10,127 nt of DNA from an uncultured bacterium (lineage in GTDB: Bacteria; Verrucomicrobiota; Kiritimatiellia; UBA8416; CALETX01). The notes under the pieces are model-generated. The model searched no databases and was not told where the DNA came from. It was given only the letters and a program-made list of their open reading frames with translations. How positions within the stretch are numbered: the stretch's first letter is position 1; every line of letters starts with the position of its first letter. The stretch is taken from assembly GCA_937920455.1 (NCBI GenBank), contig CALETX010000163.1, forward strand, positions 1-10,127, written 5' to 3'. Both the position numbers and the translations under genes were made by a program. This document shows positions 1 to 6,719 of the stretch, one piece after another.

Positions 1-967
1 GCCTGGGGATTCCGCGTCCGTTGTCGCGAACACGGATCAAGACGTAGCGCTTTGAGGAGGCGGTTGTGAGAGATACATCCACAGTGATTGATCCGCCACT
101 GTCGTCAAGCGCATCGGCGGCGTTGAGAAGGAGGTTCACGAGGCAATCAAGGAGAAGGGCCGGATCGGCGCTTGCATGCAGTTTGTTGTAGGAATGCCGC
201 ACGGAGATGGAGATGTTGTGGTGACGGAGCGAAGCCTCAACCAAATTGATCGCGTCGTCCACGATTTCGTTAACCGAAACGGCGCTAATCTGCATTACGT
301 TACGGAGATTGCTCGCCCTTGCGATACTCTGAAGACGCTTTGCAATAATGCCAGCCTGGTTGGCTATGGAAAGTATATGCTGGGCCTCGTCGTGGGCGCG
401 GGTTTTAGGGATCAAACTGTCCAGAATGGCCGAGGCGTGGTTCGATATAGCGCCAAGCCAGTTGGTGATTTCTGAAGAAATACCCTGTGCGAGAATTCCA
501 AGGGCTTCCATCTTCTCGCGTTCGAGTGCGACGCGTTCTTCTGCAATCCGCGAGCTGACATCGCGGAAATGGAACACCGATCCTCTGATTTTCTTGCTGT
601 CGTCAAAGAGCGGCGCTAGAGATGCCTCAGCCGTGATGACGCGCTTGCTCGTTTTGATTATGATGTTCCGATACTGTCTTGTCTGTTTGTTGTGAGAGAA
701 AACCCTGGGGGTGGGAAGCGGTCTCGCCGGCGGCTGGACATTGAAGACATTGCGGAGCAAGAGGCTGGGTGCGAGTTGTGGCTCCGCAGAGATGTAATCT
801 TTGGCTGCGCTGTTGGCAAAGATGATGTATCCGCGTGAGTCGGTAACCACAATGCCGTCGCCGATACTATCGAGGACCCTTATGACCTCAGGGAGCTCAT
901 TATTGTTCTCGTTGGCCTCTTCACCTGGCCGGGCTGGGGCTGCTCGCACTGATGTCTTGTTCTTCAT
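1..967 (-). CDS. PAS-domain sensor histidine kinase-like protein lacking the H-box histidine (3' end cut by the window)
   Basis: The open frame runs from ATG at 967 off the left edge, giving 322 residues. A PAS-like domain lies at about 28-140 (LDSIGDGIVVTDSRGYIIFA near 32-51; VFHFRDVSSR near 131-140). A dimerisation helix pair follows at 150-220, then an HATPase_c domain with N-box NLLLNAADAL (278-287) and G1 box DNGRGI (315-320). The H-box region LGILAQGISSEITNWLGAI matches the family pattern G-I-A-H-D-F-N-N, but the phospho-acceptor His is Ser165 (codon TCA at 475-473). No transmembrane segment is seen, so it is probably cytosolic. The ATP pocket looks usable as far as the sequence goes; the G2 region and any receiver domain lie outside the window. 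The start has no Shine-Dalgarno match, but no other ATG, GTG or TTG exists in frame back into the preceding gene. It lies 65 bases after the ABC permease gene and may be the last gene of its operon. The family assignment is secure; autokinase activity is doubtful. Confidence 0.88.
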   Translation of the reverse strand, partial: MKNKTSVRAAPARPGEEANENNNELPEVIRVLDSIGDGIVVTDSRGYIIFANSAAKDYISAEPQLAPSLLLRNVFNVQPPARPLPTPRVFSHNKQTRQYRNIIIKTSKRVITAEASLAPLFDDSKKIRGSVFHFRDVSSRIAEERVALEREKMEALGILAQGISSEITNWLGAISNHASAILDSLIPKTRAHDEAQHILSIANQAGIIAKRLQSIARASNLRNVMQISAVSVNEIVDDAINLVEASLRHHNISISVRHSYNKLHASADPALLLDCLVNLLLNAADALDDSGGSITVDVSLTTASSKRYVLIRVRDNGRGIPR

Positions 968-982
968 GCCAAGATCATTGGC
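968..982 (-). other. Small inverted repeat immediately before the kinase-like gene
   Basis: GCCAA and TTGGC form a five-base-pair stem with a five-base loop that abuts the ATG at 967 and covers the place where a ribosome binding site should be. No Shine-Dalgarno match is present. Such a stem is short and could arise by chance; if real it would lower or regulate translation of the last gene. Confidence 0.3.
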
Positions 983-1032
983 TAACAGATCATAGTGTGA
1001 CTTGTCAATCCCGCACAGAGAACCCAGCGCGA

Positions 1033-2709
1033 TTAGAATTCCCTGCGGGCCAGGGCTCTGTTCGCTGCCTTCAATGGAATGATTGTTGCTCCAAGAGAAA
1101 CAAGAAATGTCCAGAGCGCGCAGAATCCCAACATCGCATAAAACACCGCTCCGGCTAGCCGGCCGAGGTTGCGAAGATGGAAGACAAAACCGAACGGGAA
1201 AATGACGGCCAGCATGACACAAAGGCTTGTAACAAGATTAAGTGTTCCGCCAAAGCCCGATACTATGGCGGCGGGATTTCTCTGTTCGGTATTCATAAAA
1301 AAGCCGCCAAGTCCGGTTGACAGGCCGCAGGTGGCAATGGCAATTGCGGCGGCAACGCCGACTGCGACGGACATGACCAGGGGCGAAGCGTTCAACATAA
1401 GGGAGGAAAGAGCCATTAGCGCGACGCTTATAGCGGTCAATCCCATCGCTGAGAATACGAATTTGGTGACCAATATTCTAGTAATTGACGTCGGGGCAAG
1501 CCCCAGCACCCAAAACCCTTGGCCTTCCAGGCTCATTTGGGGATAAACAAAACGAGACCCCATTGAACAGATGACGGCGGCCACGCTGAACACATTCAGA
1601 AAGGCGACTGTATTTCGCCAAGCGTCTGGCAGGGTGTGATAACGGAAGGAACGCAGATTAGCGTAGTACAAGCCCAGGAGACCGAAGAAAATCAACGCCT
1701 GCGACCATTGCATTGGGTCTCTGAAAAACGTCCGCAAATCTTTTAGAACCATGGCCCGTATGTCGTGCGGTACAGCGTTGCCTAAAATGTGATCGAGCAT
1801 CGGAAAAAGAATGGGTCGTCGGTGTCCTGCGCCGAAGTCGCTGCCGACCCTCAGCCATCCGTCTATGAAGACTCGCGAGGCAAGCCACTCAATGAGCAAG
1901 CAGGACATGGCGGCCGTGGTCGTCAGCATAGCCAGCAAGCGGAATCCGCGCTGGAAATTACCTGCTGAAAGCGAGGTTATACCCTCGGATGCCCACCAAC
2001 TTGGCATAAGAGGATGGGAGGCGAGCGACAGACCTGGAACAAGGGCCGTCAGCGCGAAGCGGAACTCCTCTTGCGAAGCGGAGTACAGGCTCTTCGCGCG
2101 ATGGATAAGCCAGGCGAGGCCGATGGCGATAAGAAGCCCGACGGCGACGAACAGCGCTTTTCTTTTTTTCGGTATCCAGCGCACAACCAGCATTGTGGTG
2201 GCAGTGCCCAGAGCAGAGCAGAGGAAAAGCAGGGGGATGGAGAAGGCAACTGTCCATGCGGCAAAAATGACTGGCATTTTATGGTGCCATGCGTAGGCGC
2301 CCACAAAAGGCAAGATCATGAATACGAAAGCCCATGATGAAAGTCCTGCGGTCTCTACAAATTTATAGAGGACAATATGGCTTGGACGAAAAGGAGCGGA
2401 GACCAGAAAGGGGATTTCCTCAGTCCTGAAGAGGCTGGCGTACGATGTTATTGCGGCTGATATCACCAGCATTAGTCCCATTCCAAAAAAGAACAAGGAA
2501 AAAAGACGGCTTGTAATCAATACAGCAGCGCCTCCCATGGAATCGAGGAACCGAAAGCCGTCCAAGAAGAGCGCCCAAAGTCCGGCTTCGAGGCCCACTG
2601 CAAAAAGGAGCACAAATACCATCTTGAACCTGGATTGGCGGCGGAGAATAACTCCGGTATTGACCAAGTAATTCCAGTTCTTTCTGCAGAGCGCGAGCAC
2701 TTGGCCCAT
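1033..2709 (-). CDS. ABC transporter membrane subunit (putative ABC exporter permease)
   Basis: This 558-residue polytopic membrane protein has about twelve hydrophobic segments in two halves. In the first half they lie near 29-49, 60-90, 121-140, 146-176 and 186-203. The second half follows the hydrophilic stretch around HDIRAMVLKDLRTFFRDP and includes SQALIFFGLLGLYY and a Gly/Ala-rich helix SVAVGVAAAIAIATCGLSTG. After the second helix, EEIPFLVSAPFRPSHIVLYK resembles the cytoplasmic coupling segment of large ABC-2-like exporter permeases. The protein is about twice the length of a simple ABC-2 half permease, consistent with a fused or internally duplicated permease. The ATG is 5 bases after the ATPase stop, with AAGGA nine bases upstream, so the two subunits are almost certainly co-translated and form one transporter in the inner membrane. 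The substrate is unknown. The C-terminus ends ALARREF. Function as an exporter rather than an importer is inferred from the family type and the lack of a binding-protein gene. Confidence 0.85.
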   Translation of the reverse strand: MGQVLALCRKNWNYLVNTGVILRRQSRFKMVFVLLFAVGLEAGLWALFLDGFRFLDSMGGAAVLITSRLFSLFFFGMGLMLVISAAITSYASLFRTEEIPFLVSAPFRPSHIVLYKFVETAGLSSWAFVFMILPFVGAYAWHHKMPVIFAAWTVAFSIPLLFLCSALGTATTMLVVRWIPKKRKALFVAVGLLIAIGLAWLIHRAKSLYSASQEEFRFALTALVPGLSLASHPLMPSWWASEGITSLSAGNFQRGFRLLAMLTTTAAMSCLLIEWLASRVFIDGWLRVGSDFGAGHRRPILFPMLDHILGNAVPHDIRAMVLKDLRTFFRDPMQWSQALIFFGLLGLYYANLRSFRYHTLPDAWRNTVAFLNVFSVAAVICSMGSRFVYPQMSLEGQGFWVLGLAPTSITRILVTKFVFSAMGLTAISVALMALSSLMLNASPLVMSVAVGVAAAIAIATCGLSTGLGGFFMNTEQRNPAAIVSGFGGTLNLVTSLCVMLAVIFPFGFVFHLRNLGRLAGAVFYAMLGFCALWTFLVSLGATIIPLKAANRALARREF

Positions 2710-2714
2710 GATTG

Positions 2715-3446
2715 CTAATCCTTGTCAGTGGACGATGTGGTGAGATTTAAATAAACATCTTCCAGACTGTGTGACGCAGAATTCTTGATGAGATATTCGA
2801 GAGTGCCCAGCGCCCGAAGCCGGCCGTCGAGTATAATGCCTATTCTGTCGGCGATATCCTCTGCCAGTGCAAGGATGTGGGTGGTCAGGAAAACCGTGAC
2901 TCCATCCGCTGCCTTCTTTCGCAGAAGGTCCTTGATTAGCCTGATGGTGTAGGGGTCGAGGCCTATGAGCGGTTCGTCAATCAGAAGAAGCGACGGCTCA
3001 TGAAGGAGTGTGGCGCAGTAAATGAGCCTCTGCCTCATGCCGTGGGAAAGGTCTTTTATGAGAGCCGTGGAGCTTTCACGCAATCCGAACGTGCGGAAGA
3101 GTTCCTCGGTCAGTGTGGCATACTTCTTCTCCGGAATATCATACAAATCCGCGACGAACCTCATGAATTCGGCAGGAGTGAGCCTGTCGTACATGAATGG
3201 CATGTCGGGAATGTAGCCTAGCAGTTTTTTTATTTCGATTTGATGGGTTGCAATGTCCAAACCGGCGATTCTCACGGAGCCCGATGTTGGCCGGAGGAGT
3301 CCGGCGAGTATCTTCATAGTTGTTGTCTTTCCTGCGCCGTTTGGGCCAAGGAAACAGAATATTTCTCCGCGCGCCACATCGAGGCTCAAATTCCTGACGG
3401 CATGCACAGACTGAAATGTCTTACACAGGTTACGTATTTCAATCAT
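2715..3446 (-). CDS. ABC transporter ATP-binding subunit
   Basis: This 243-residue nucleotide-binding domain has all core motifs in order: Walker A GPNGAGKTT (34-42), a Q-loop region GYIPDMPFMYDRLT (77-90) with Asp81 in the usual Gln place, signature LSHGMRQR (133-140), Walker B LLLIDEP (153-159) followed by the D-loop GLD (162-164), and the switch His190 in TTH. The signature and Q-loop variants are usual for exporter-type ATPases of the EcsA/ABC-2 group, so activity is expected. The last 40 or so residues (SLEDVYLNLT) are the typical C-terminal tail of ABC-2-type ATPases. The ATG at 3446 overlaps the transglutaminase stop by 8 bases and is preceded by GGAGG nine bases upstream. This ties transporter synthesis to the transglutaminase-like protein. 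It should dimerise on the cytoplasmic face of the permease encoded next, powering transport by ATP hydrolysis. Substrate unknown. Confidence 0.95.
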   Translation of the reverse strand: MIEIRNLCKTFQSVHAVRNLSLDVARGEIFCFLGPNGAGKTTTMKILAGLLRPTSGSVRIAGLDIATHQIEIKKLLGYIPDMPFMYDRLTPAEFMRFVADLYDIPEKKYATLTEELFRTFGLRESSTALIKDLSHGMRQRLIYCATLLHEPSLLLIDEPLIGLDPYTIRLIKDLLRKKAADGVTVFLTTHILALAEDIADRIGIILDGRLRALGTLEYLIKNSASHSLEDVYLNLTTSSTDKD

Positions 3447-3460
3447 CGGCCTTTTCCTCC
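3439..3460 (-). promoter_or_regulatory. GGAGG ribosome binding site inside the transglutaminase gene, for the ABC ATPase
   Basis: GGAGG at 3460-3456 lies nine bases before ATG 3446 and within the last codons of the transglutaminase gene, whose stop falls eight bases into the ATPase gene. It is the strongest Shine-Dalgarno match in the window and suggests efficient, coupled translation of the ATPase. Confidence 0.8.
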
Positions 3461-4953
3461 AGAACCGCGATTTTAAGCCGGCCGATTATCCTCATTAGCT
3501 CAACCTGCTGTTCCAGCTCTCCTTCCACTATGGCAATATGACTCGCATCAACGGCCGGTTGATTCCACGTCGGATCTGTTTCCCACCATCTGCCGACATA
3601 AACGGCCGGCCATGCATGGTAATAGAATGCGCCGTCCTGATAGGCCAGTCCCACTATAACTTTGGCAGGAATGCCTGCTGAGCGCGCGAGGGCCGTGAAC
3701 AGATACGTATGTTCATTGCAGTCTCCCCGGCGTTTGCGAAGAACATCAAGAGCGGAGGGAAAACTGATGGTTGTTTCCTTGACAACATTTGCGTGCACCC
3801 AGGCAAGAATGGTCAGAACTTTATCGGTGTCATTGGAGCAGTTCCTTGTGATTTCAGCAGCCTTTTCGCGTATTTCTTCATGGTCGCTCTGAATGAACGG
3901 CGTGGGGGACAGGTTAGACTTCATGGCGGCGCCGTTACGCATGTAGTTTTCCTCTGTCGGAATATCAGATGGGATCGTTTCCTTTTTCACCATCAGCAGA
4001 GTCTCTCCTTTCTTGATGGAAACCGGAATCTGTCTTGCCGATGTCAAGTCGTTTGTCGAAAAAGTCACGCCTGACAGTTTCAAAGTCAGCGAGACGCATG
4101 AACGTGGTTGTCGAATCTCGCCCTCGCAAGGTACAGCCATCGCCTTAAGGATATCGGTTGAAGATGGCGCCTTGCGGGCGATTTCGAAGGCTTCGTCAGG
4201 CGTGCAAAGTTCTATTGTCCATCCGAAAGGTGTCTCCTGTTTCAATATGCGGCCGTCGGACGCCATCCATGAAAGGAAGGTGGTTCCCTGCATATCGGCG
4301 GCCAGAACTGTGCATGCGTGTCTGCGACCGCTGATTGTTATTTCCTCGTTTCTCAGGGCTCGGATGATCATTGTGCTTGTGGAAAGGGTAGCGGGATCGA
4401 ATGTTTTTACCGAGAGTTGATGTCCAGGCTTCAGCCGTTGTAATGCAAGCTCAGTCATTGGTGAGTAAATGATTGCGTCGGCAGGGATTTCTACCTGTCG
4501 CGAGACGGTGCCAGCGTCCGTGGAAATATCCACATCGAAAGTGTTTCCATTGGTTTTCTGGCCTTTGATTGACAAGCTGTAAACCTTTGAGGAAAGGCCA
4601 AAGGAAAACTTCTGGAGTTGATATTGCGAGTCCAGCGATGCTGTTGTATCTGCAGTGAAGGCATGGGCTTCTCCCATGATGGCGAGTTTCATATACAGTC
4701 TGTTATTGAGGACATAACGGTAAATTGAGTTTGTTTCATCGCTATCGAGAGATGTGTGGCTATATCCGATGGGCGAGCCGTTGAAGAGTATCCTTGACCA
4801 TGAGTCTATTACAAGGGTGTCTCGTCCGAAGAGAGATGCGTAGCCACCGGTTTGGCCGGTGAACCATTCCGGAAAAACTTCGTGCCGCAGATAGGCCGCC
4901 GTGGTCACCAGCCACGCAGCGGCTATGGTCAACCGGACCAGAGCCCATTTCAC
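3439..4953 (-). CDS. Membrane-anchored transglutaminase-like (papain-fold) protein
   Basis: Using the GTG at 4953, the product is 504 residues. This start is chosen because it forms a GTGA overlap with the preceding stop, has GGAG eight bases upstream, and places a hydrophobic anchor at about 4-22 right at the N-terminus. A longer frame from an ATG at 5067 would add 38 residues that merely read through the preceding coiled-coil gene. Residues about 40-290 form a beta-rich region with no recognised motif. The transglutaminase-like core lies near 350-470 with a full triad: Cys412 in RRGDCNEHTYLF, His446 in YYHAWPAVYVG and Asp460 in ETDPTW. The family includes peptidases, amidases and cross-linking enzymes, so the reaction cannot be fixed. 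The single anchor predicts a catalytic domain in the periplasm. Close coupling to a scaffold-like gene upstream and an ABC transporter downstream suggests it modifies or cleaves an envelope or transported substrate (inference). Confidence 0.92.
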   Translation of the reverse strand: MKWALVRLTIAAAWLVTTAAYLRHEVFPEWFTGQTGGYASLFGRDTLVIDSWSRILFNGSPIGYSHTSLDSDETNSIYRYVLNNRLYMKLAIMGEAHAFTADTTASLDSQYQLQKFSFGLSSKVYSLSIKGQKTNGNTFDVDISTDAGTVSRQVEIPADAIIYSPMTELALQRLKPGHQLSVKTFDPATLSTSTMIIRALRNEEITISGRRHACTVLAADMQGTTFLSWMASDGRILKQETPFGWTIELCTPDEAFEIARKAPSSTDILKAMAVPCEGEIRQPRSCVSLTLKLSGVTFSTNDLTSARQIPVSIKKGETLLMVKKETIPSDIPTEENYMRNGAAMKSNLSPTPFIQSDHEEIREKAAEITRNCSNDTDKVLTILAWVHANVVKETTISFPSALDVLRKRRGDCNEHTYLFTALARSAGIPAKVIVGLAYQDGAFYYHAWPAVYVGRWWETDPTWNQPAVDASHIAIVEGELEQQVELMRIIGRLKIAVLEEKADD

Positions 4954-4965
4954 TGGCGATACTCC
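4950..4965 (-). promoter_or_regulatory. GTGA overlap and GGAG ribosome binding site deciding the transglutaminase start
   Basis: GGAG at 4965-4962 lies eight bases before GTG at 4953, and the GTG overlaps the TGA stop of the preceding gene. This site sets the transglutaminase start and argues against the in-frame ATG further upstream at 5067. Confidence 0.8.
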
Positions 4966-6368
4966 AGATTTTCGAGGGCCTTTTGGACCTCGGCAAGAGC
5001 CGCCTCCATTTCGGTAATTCGGGCGTCTGAAGCTGCCGGCGGTGGCGCAGGATTGTTTTTCTGCCACTCTTCCATCTTTTTCTTTGCGTTCTCGATGGCT
5101 TCGCGAAGTCGGGCTTCCTCGCCATTCATTCTAATGTTCTTGAGTTCATCCAGTATTTTGATCCTGTCCGCGCCGGTGCTTCTGTCAGCTTGCGCCTGGA
5201 GGTCCTTGATTTTCTGTCCGAATGCTCGGTAGGCCGCGATTGCCGATTCGTACTCGGCGGCATGAGGATTGCGTCGGATTTGCTCTTTGGTGTACTGTGC
5301 GCGAAGCATGTCGAGATCGGCCTGGATTTTTGCCTTCCTGATGCGTAGCTCCACCTCCTTGTCATTTGCGTCCGTCAGCAGACCTGAGCGCACGTCCACA
5401 TCTTTGATAGGAATTAAGACCGGTTCTGAATCGCTTGAGGCGGCCTGGGGTCGGGCAATGAGAGCGGTGCCTATGCTTGTGGCCTTTGTTCCCTCAACCG
5501 TCACTATTGAGCCAGCCTCGAGTTTGCCAATCTGTTTGCCGGTTTGATCGAACATTTTGGCGGCATGTGAAATCACCACGCCCCATTTGCGGCCTCGTGC
5601 GCGGGCGAGCTTTTTGAACTGTTCGATGCGGGGATCATCGGGGTCGTCCTTGGCCGCGGCATCGCATTCCTGCAGCGCCTGATCCCATTCGCGTGCCATG
5701 AGATGCTTGCGGGCGAGCGCGAGGTGGTCAACGCGCTGCGCAGGCTCCGAAGATTTGGCGGATGGGGATTGAGGCTGTTCCCGAGGCGGGGCCTTACGTT
5801 TGGCCAGGCGGTCCACCTGATCGGCAAGTCGCAGCCCGGTCTGATTATCCGAGTCATACGAGAGAATGATTTTCACGATCCTCTGCAGATTCTCTATATC
5901 TCCTTTGAGGCTAAACTCCTCGGCAAGCGCTTCATAACCGGAAATGCGGCCCTCCGCAAAGGCGCCAGCGCTCTGAGACATGATTGTGTTTATCAGAGCA
6001 GTCATAGGGCGCTGTATTGAATGGGAGAACGACGAAGATGCCGACGGGAATTGCTGGGTGCTTCCTTCAAGAAGTTCCTTGGCGAGTCGCTCCGCCTCCA
6101 GGATATGTCCGGAGCGGACAAGACTGCGTATATGCACACAGGCCCTTGTTATTTCAATTGCAGGGTACATAGCCGTCCAAGGTCTGATTCTTTCCAATCT
6201 GGCAGTGGCATCCTGAAGCCTGTTGGCATGAATAAGATGGCCTGCAAGATCAATTTCTTTGCCGGCCCGCAGGGATCTCATGACCGGCACGCAGAATGCG
6301 GTGGTTACGACGGCGCCAGCGATGGCTAACACGCCGTATGCCAAGCCGTTTTTGATCCACATGTTCAT
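4950..6368 (-). CDS. Membrane-anchored TPR/SH3-like/coiled-coil protein
   Basis: This 472-residue protein has no named family that I recognise. One transmembrane anchor lies at about 9-30. Helical repeat-like sequence follows at 35-190, then a Pro/Ser/Gln-rich linker at 193-209. A TPR-like helix pair at about 212-255 (LALARKHLMAREWDQALQEC, then DDPDDPRIEQFKKLA) is the most recognisable part. An SH3-like beta segment at 261-323 (WGVVISHAAKMFD, then LEAGSIVTVEG) comes next. The last 130 residues are charged and heptad-like (335-470), interrupted by a Pro/Ala hinge at 440-446, and form a predicted coiled coil. ATG codons at 6368 and 6362 are both possible, and neither has a clear Shine-Dalgarno site. 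The stop TGA overlaps the GTG of the transglutaminase gene, implying translational coupling. The build suggests a periplasmic scaffold or adaptor that binds the transglutaminase or its substrate; this is inference from architecture and neighbours. Confidence 0.8.
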   Translation of the reverse strand: MNMWIKNGLAYGVLAIAGAVVTTAFCVPVMRSLRAGKEIDLAGHLIHANRLQDATARLERIRPWTAMYPAIEITRACVHIRSLVRSGHILEAERLAKELLEGSTQQFPSASSSFSHSIQRPMTALINTIMSQSAGAFAEGRISGYEALAEEFSLKGDIENLQRIVKIILSYDSDNQTGLRLADQVDRLAKRKAPPREQPQSPSAKSSEPAQRVDHLALARKHLMAREWDQALQECDAAAKDDPDDPRIEQFKKLARARGRKWGVVISHAAKMFDQTGKQIGKLEAGSIVTVEGTKATSIGTALIARPQAASSDSEPVLIPIKDVDVRSGLLTDANDKEVELRIRKAKIQADLDMLRAQYTKEQIRRNPHAAEYESAIAAYRAFGQKIKDLQAQADRSTGADRIKILDELKNIRMNGEEARLREAIENAKKKMEEWQKNNPAPPPAASDARITEMEAALAEVQKALENLEYRQ

Positions 6369-6396
6369 GGGTGCTGAGCGGACAGACGGTCCGTGG

Positions 6397-6660
6397 TCAT
6401 GGCGGAGAGTGCATCATGCTCAGGACTGTAAGAATGCATACTAGGCATCCAAAAACCAGATAGCCGACAAGCATCTCGGATGGTTGTTCCATAAAAAAAA
6501 TCCAGCCCCAGCGGTAGACAAACAGGTAGGCAATAATAAGGCCTGTTCGCGTGAACTTGAAGGTTAGGCACACGGTGAGTACGGCGATGAGCATAGAGAC
6601 TTCGAGAGCAGGCAGGGTCAGGTCAGCATGAGATATTGTATCCAAAAGAGTCTTGATCAT
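6397..6660 (-). CDS. Small three-helix membrane protein of unknown function
   Basis: This 87-residue protein has three hydrophobic segments at about 15-34, 39-57 and 63-82. They are separated by a short basic turn (FKFTRTG) and a short polar turn (EQPSE). It starts at ATG 6660 with AGAGGA six bases upstream, one of the better ribosome binding sites in the window, which supports it as a real gene. It lies 59 bases after the pseudoprotease stop and 28 bases before the next gene, so it fits the operon. I do not recognise the family. Being small, polytopic and between exported proteins, it may be an accessory inner-membrane subunit of the system, but no catalytic motif is visible. Features against it being a shadow are the uninterrupted hydrophobic pattern, the good binding site and the lack of a competing frame across this stretch. 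Confidence 0.75.
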   Translation of the reverse strand: MIKTLLDTISHADLTLPALEVSMLIAVLTVCLTFKFTRTGLIIAYLFVYRWGWIFFMEQPSEMLVGYLVFGCLVCILTVLSMMHSPP

Positions 6661-6672
6661 GATGCTTCCTCT
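6661..6672 (-). promoter_or_regulatory. Ribosome binding site of the small membrane protein
   Basis: AGAGGA at 6672-6667 is six bases before ATG 6660. It is the main support, besides hydrophobicity, that this short frame is translated. Confidence 0.65.
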
Positions 6673-6719
6673 GGCCGTTGAAAGCTTATTGTGAACCCGA
6701 TGCTGTTCGCTCGCAAGCT

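Noticed and set aside
1811..2337. Plus-strand open frames of 107-161 residues opposite the ABC permease gene.
   Set aside because: They are rich in Arg, Ser and Pro with no domain pattern and mirror a clearly coding minus-strand frame.
2715..3446. ABC ATPase signature LSHGMRQ and Asp in place of the Q-loop Gln could suggest a degenerate ATPase.
   Set aside because: Both variants are usual in exporter-type ATPases of this group; Walker A, Walker B and switch His are intact.
4954..5067. A 38-residue N-terminal extension of the transglutaminase-like protein from ATG 5067.
   Set aside because: It overlaps the coiled-coil gene in another frame, is not signal-like, and the GTG at 4953 has a binding site, a stop overlap and an immediate membrane anchor.
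6377..6395. Short inverted repeat CGGAC/GTCCG in the 28-base gap before the coiled-coil gene, as a terminator.
   Set aside because: The stem is only five base pairs and has no following T-run on the transcribed strand; it is too weak to call.
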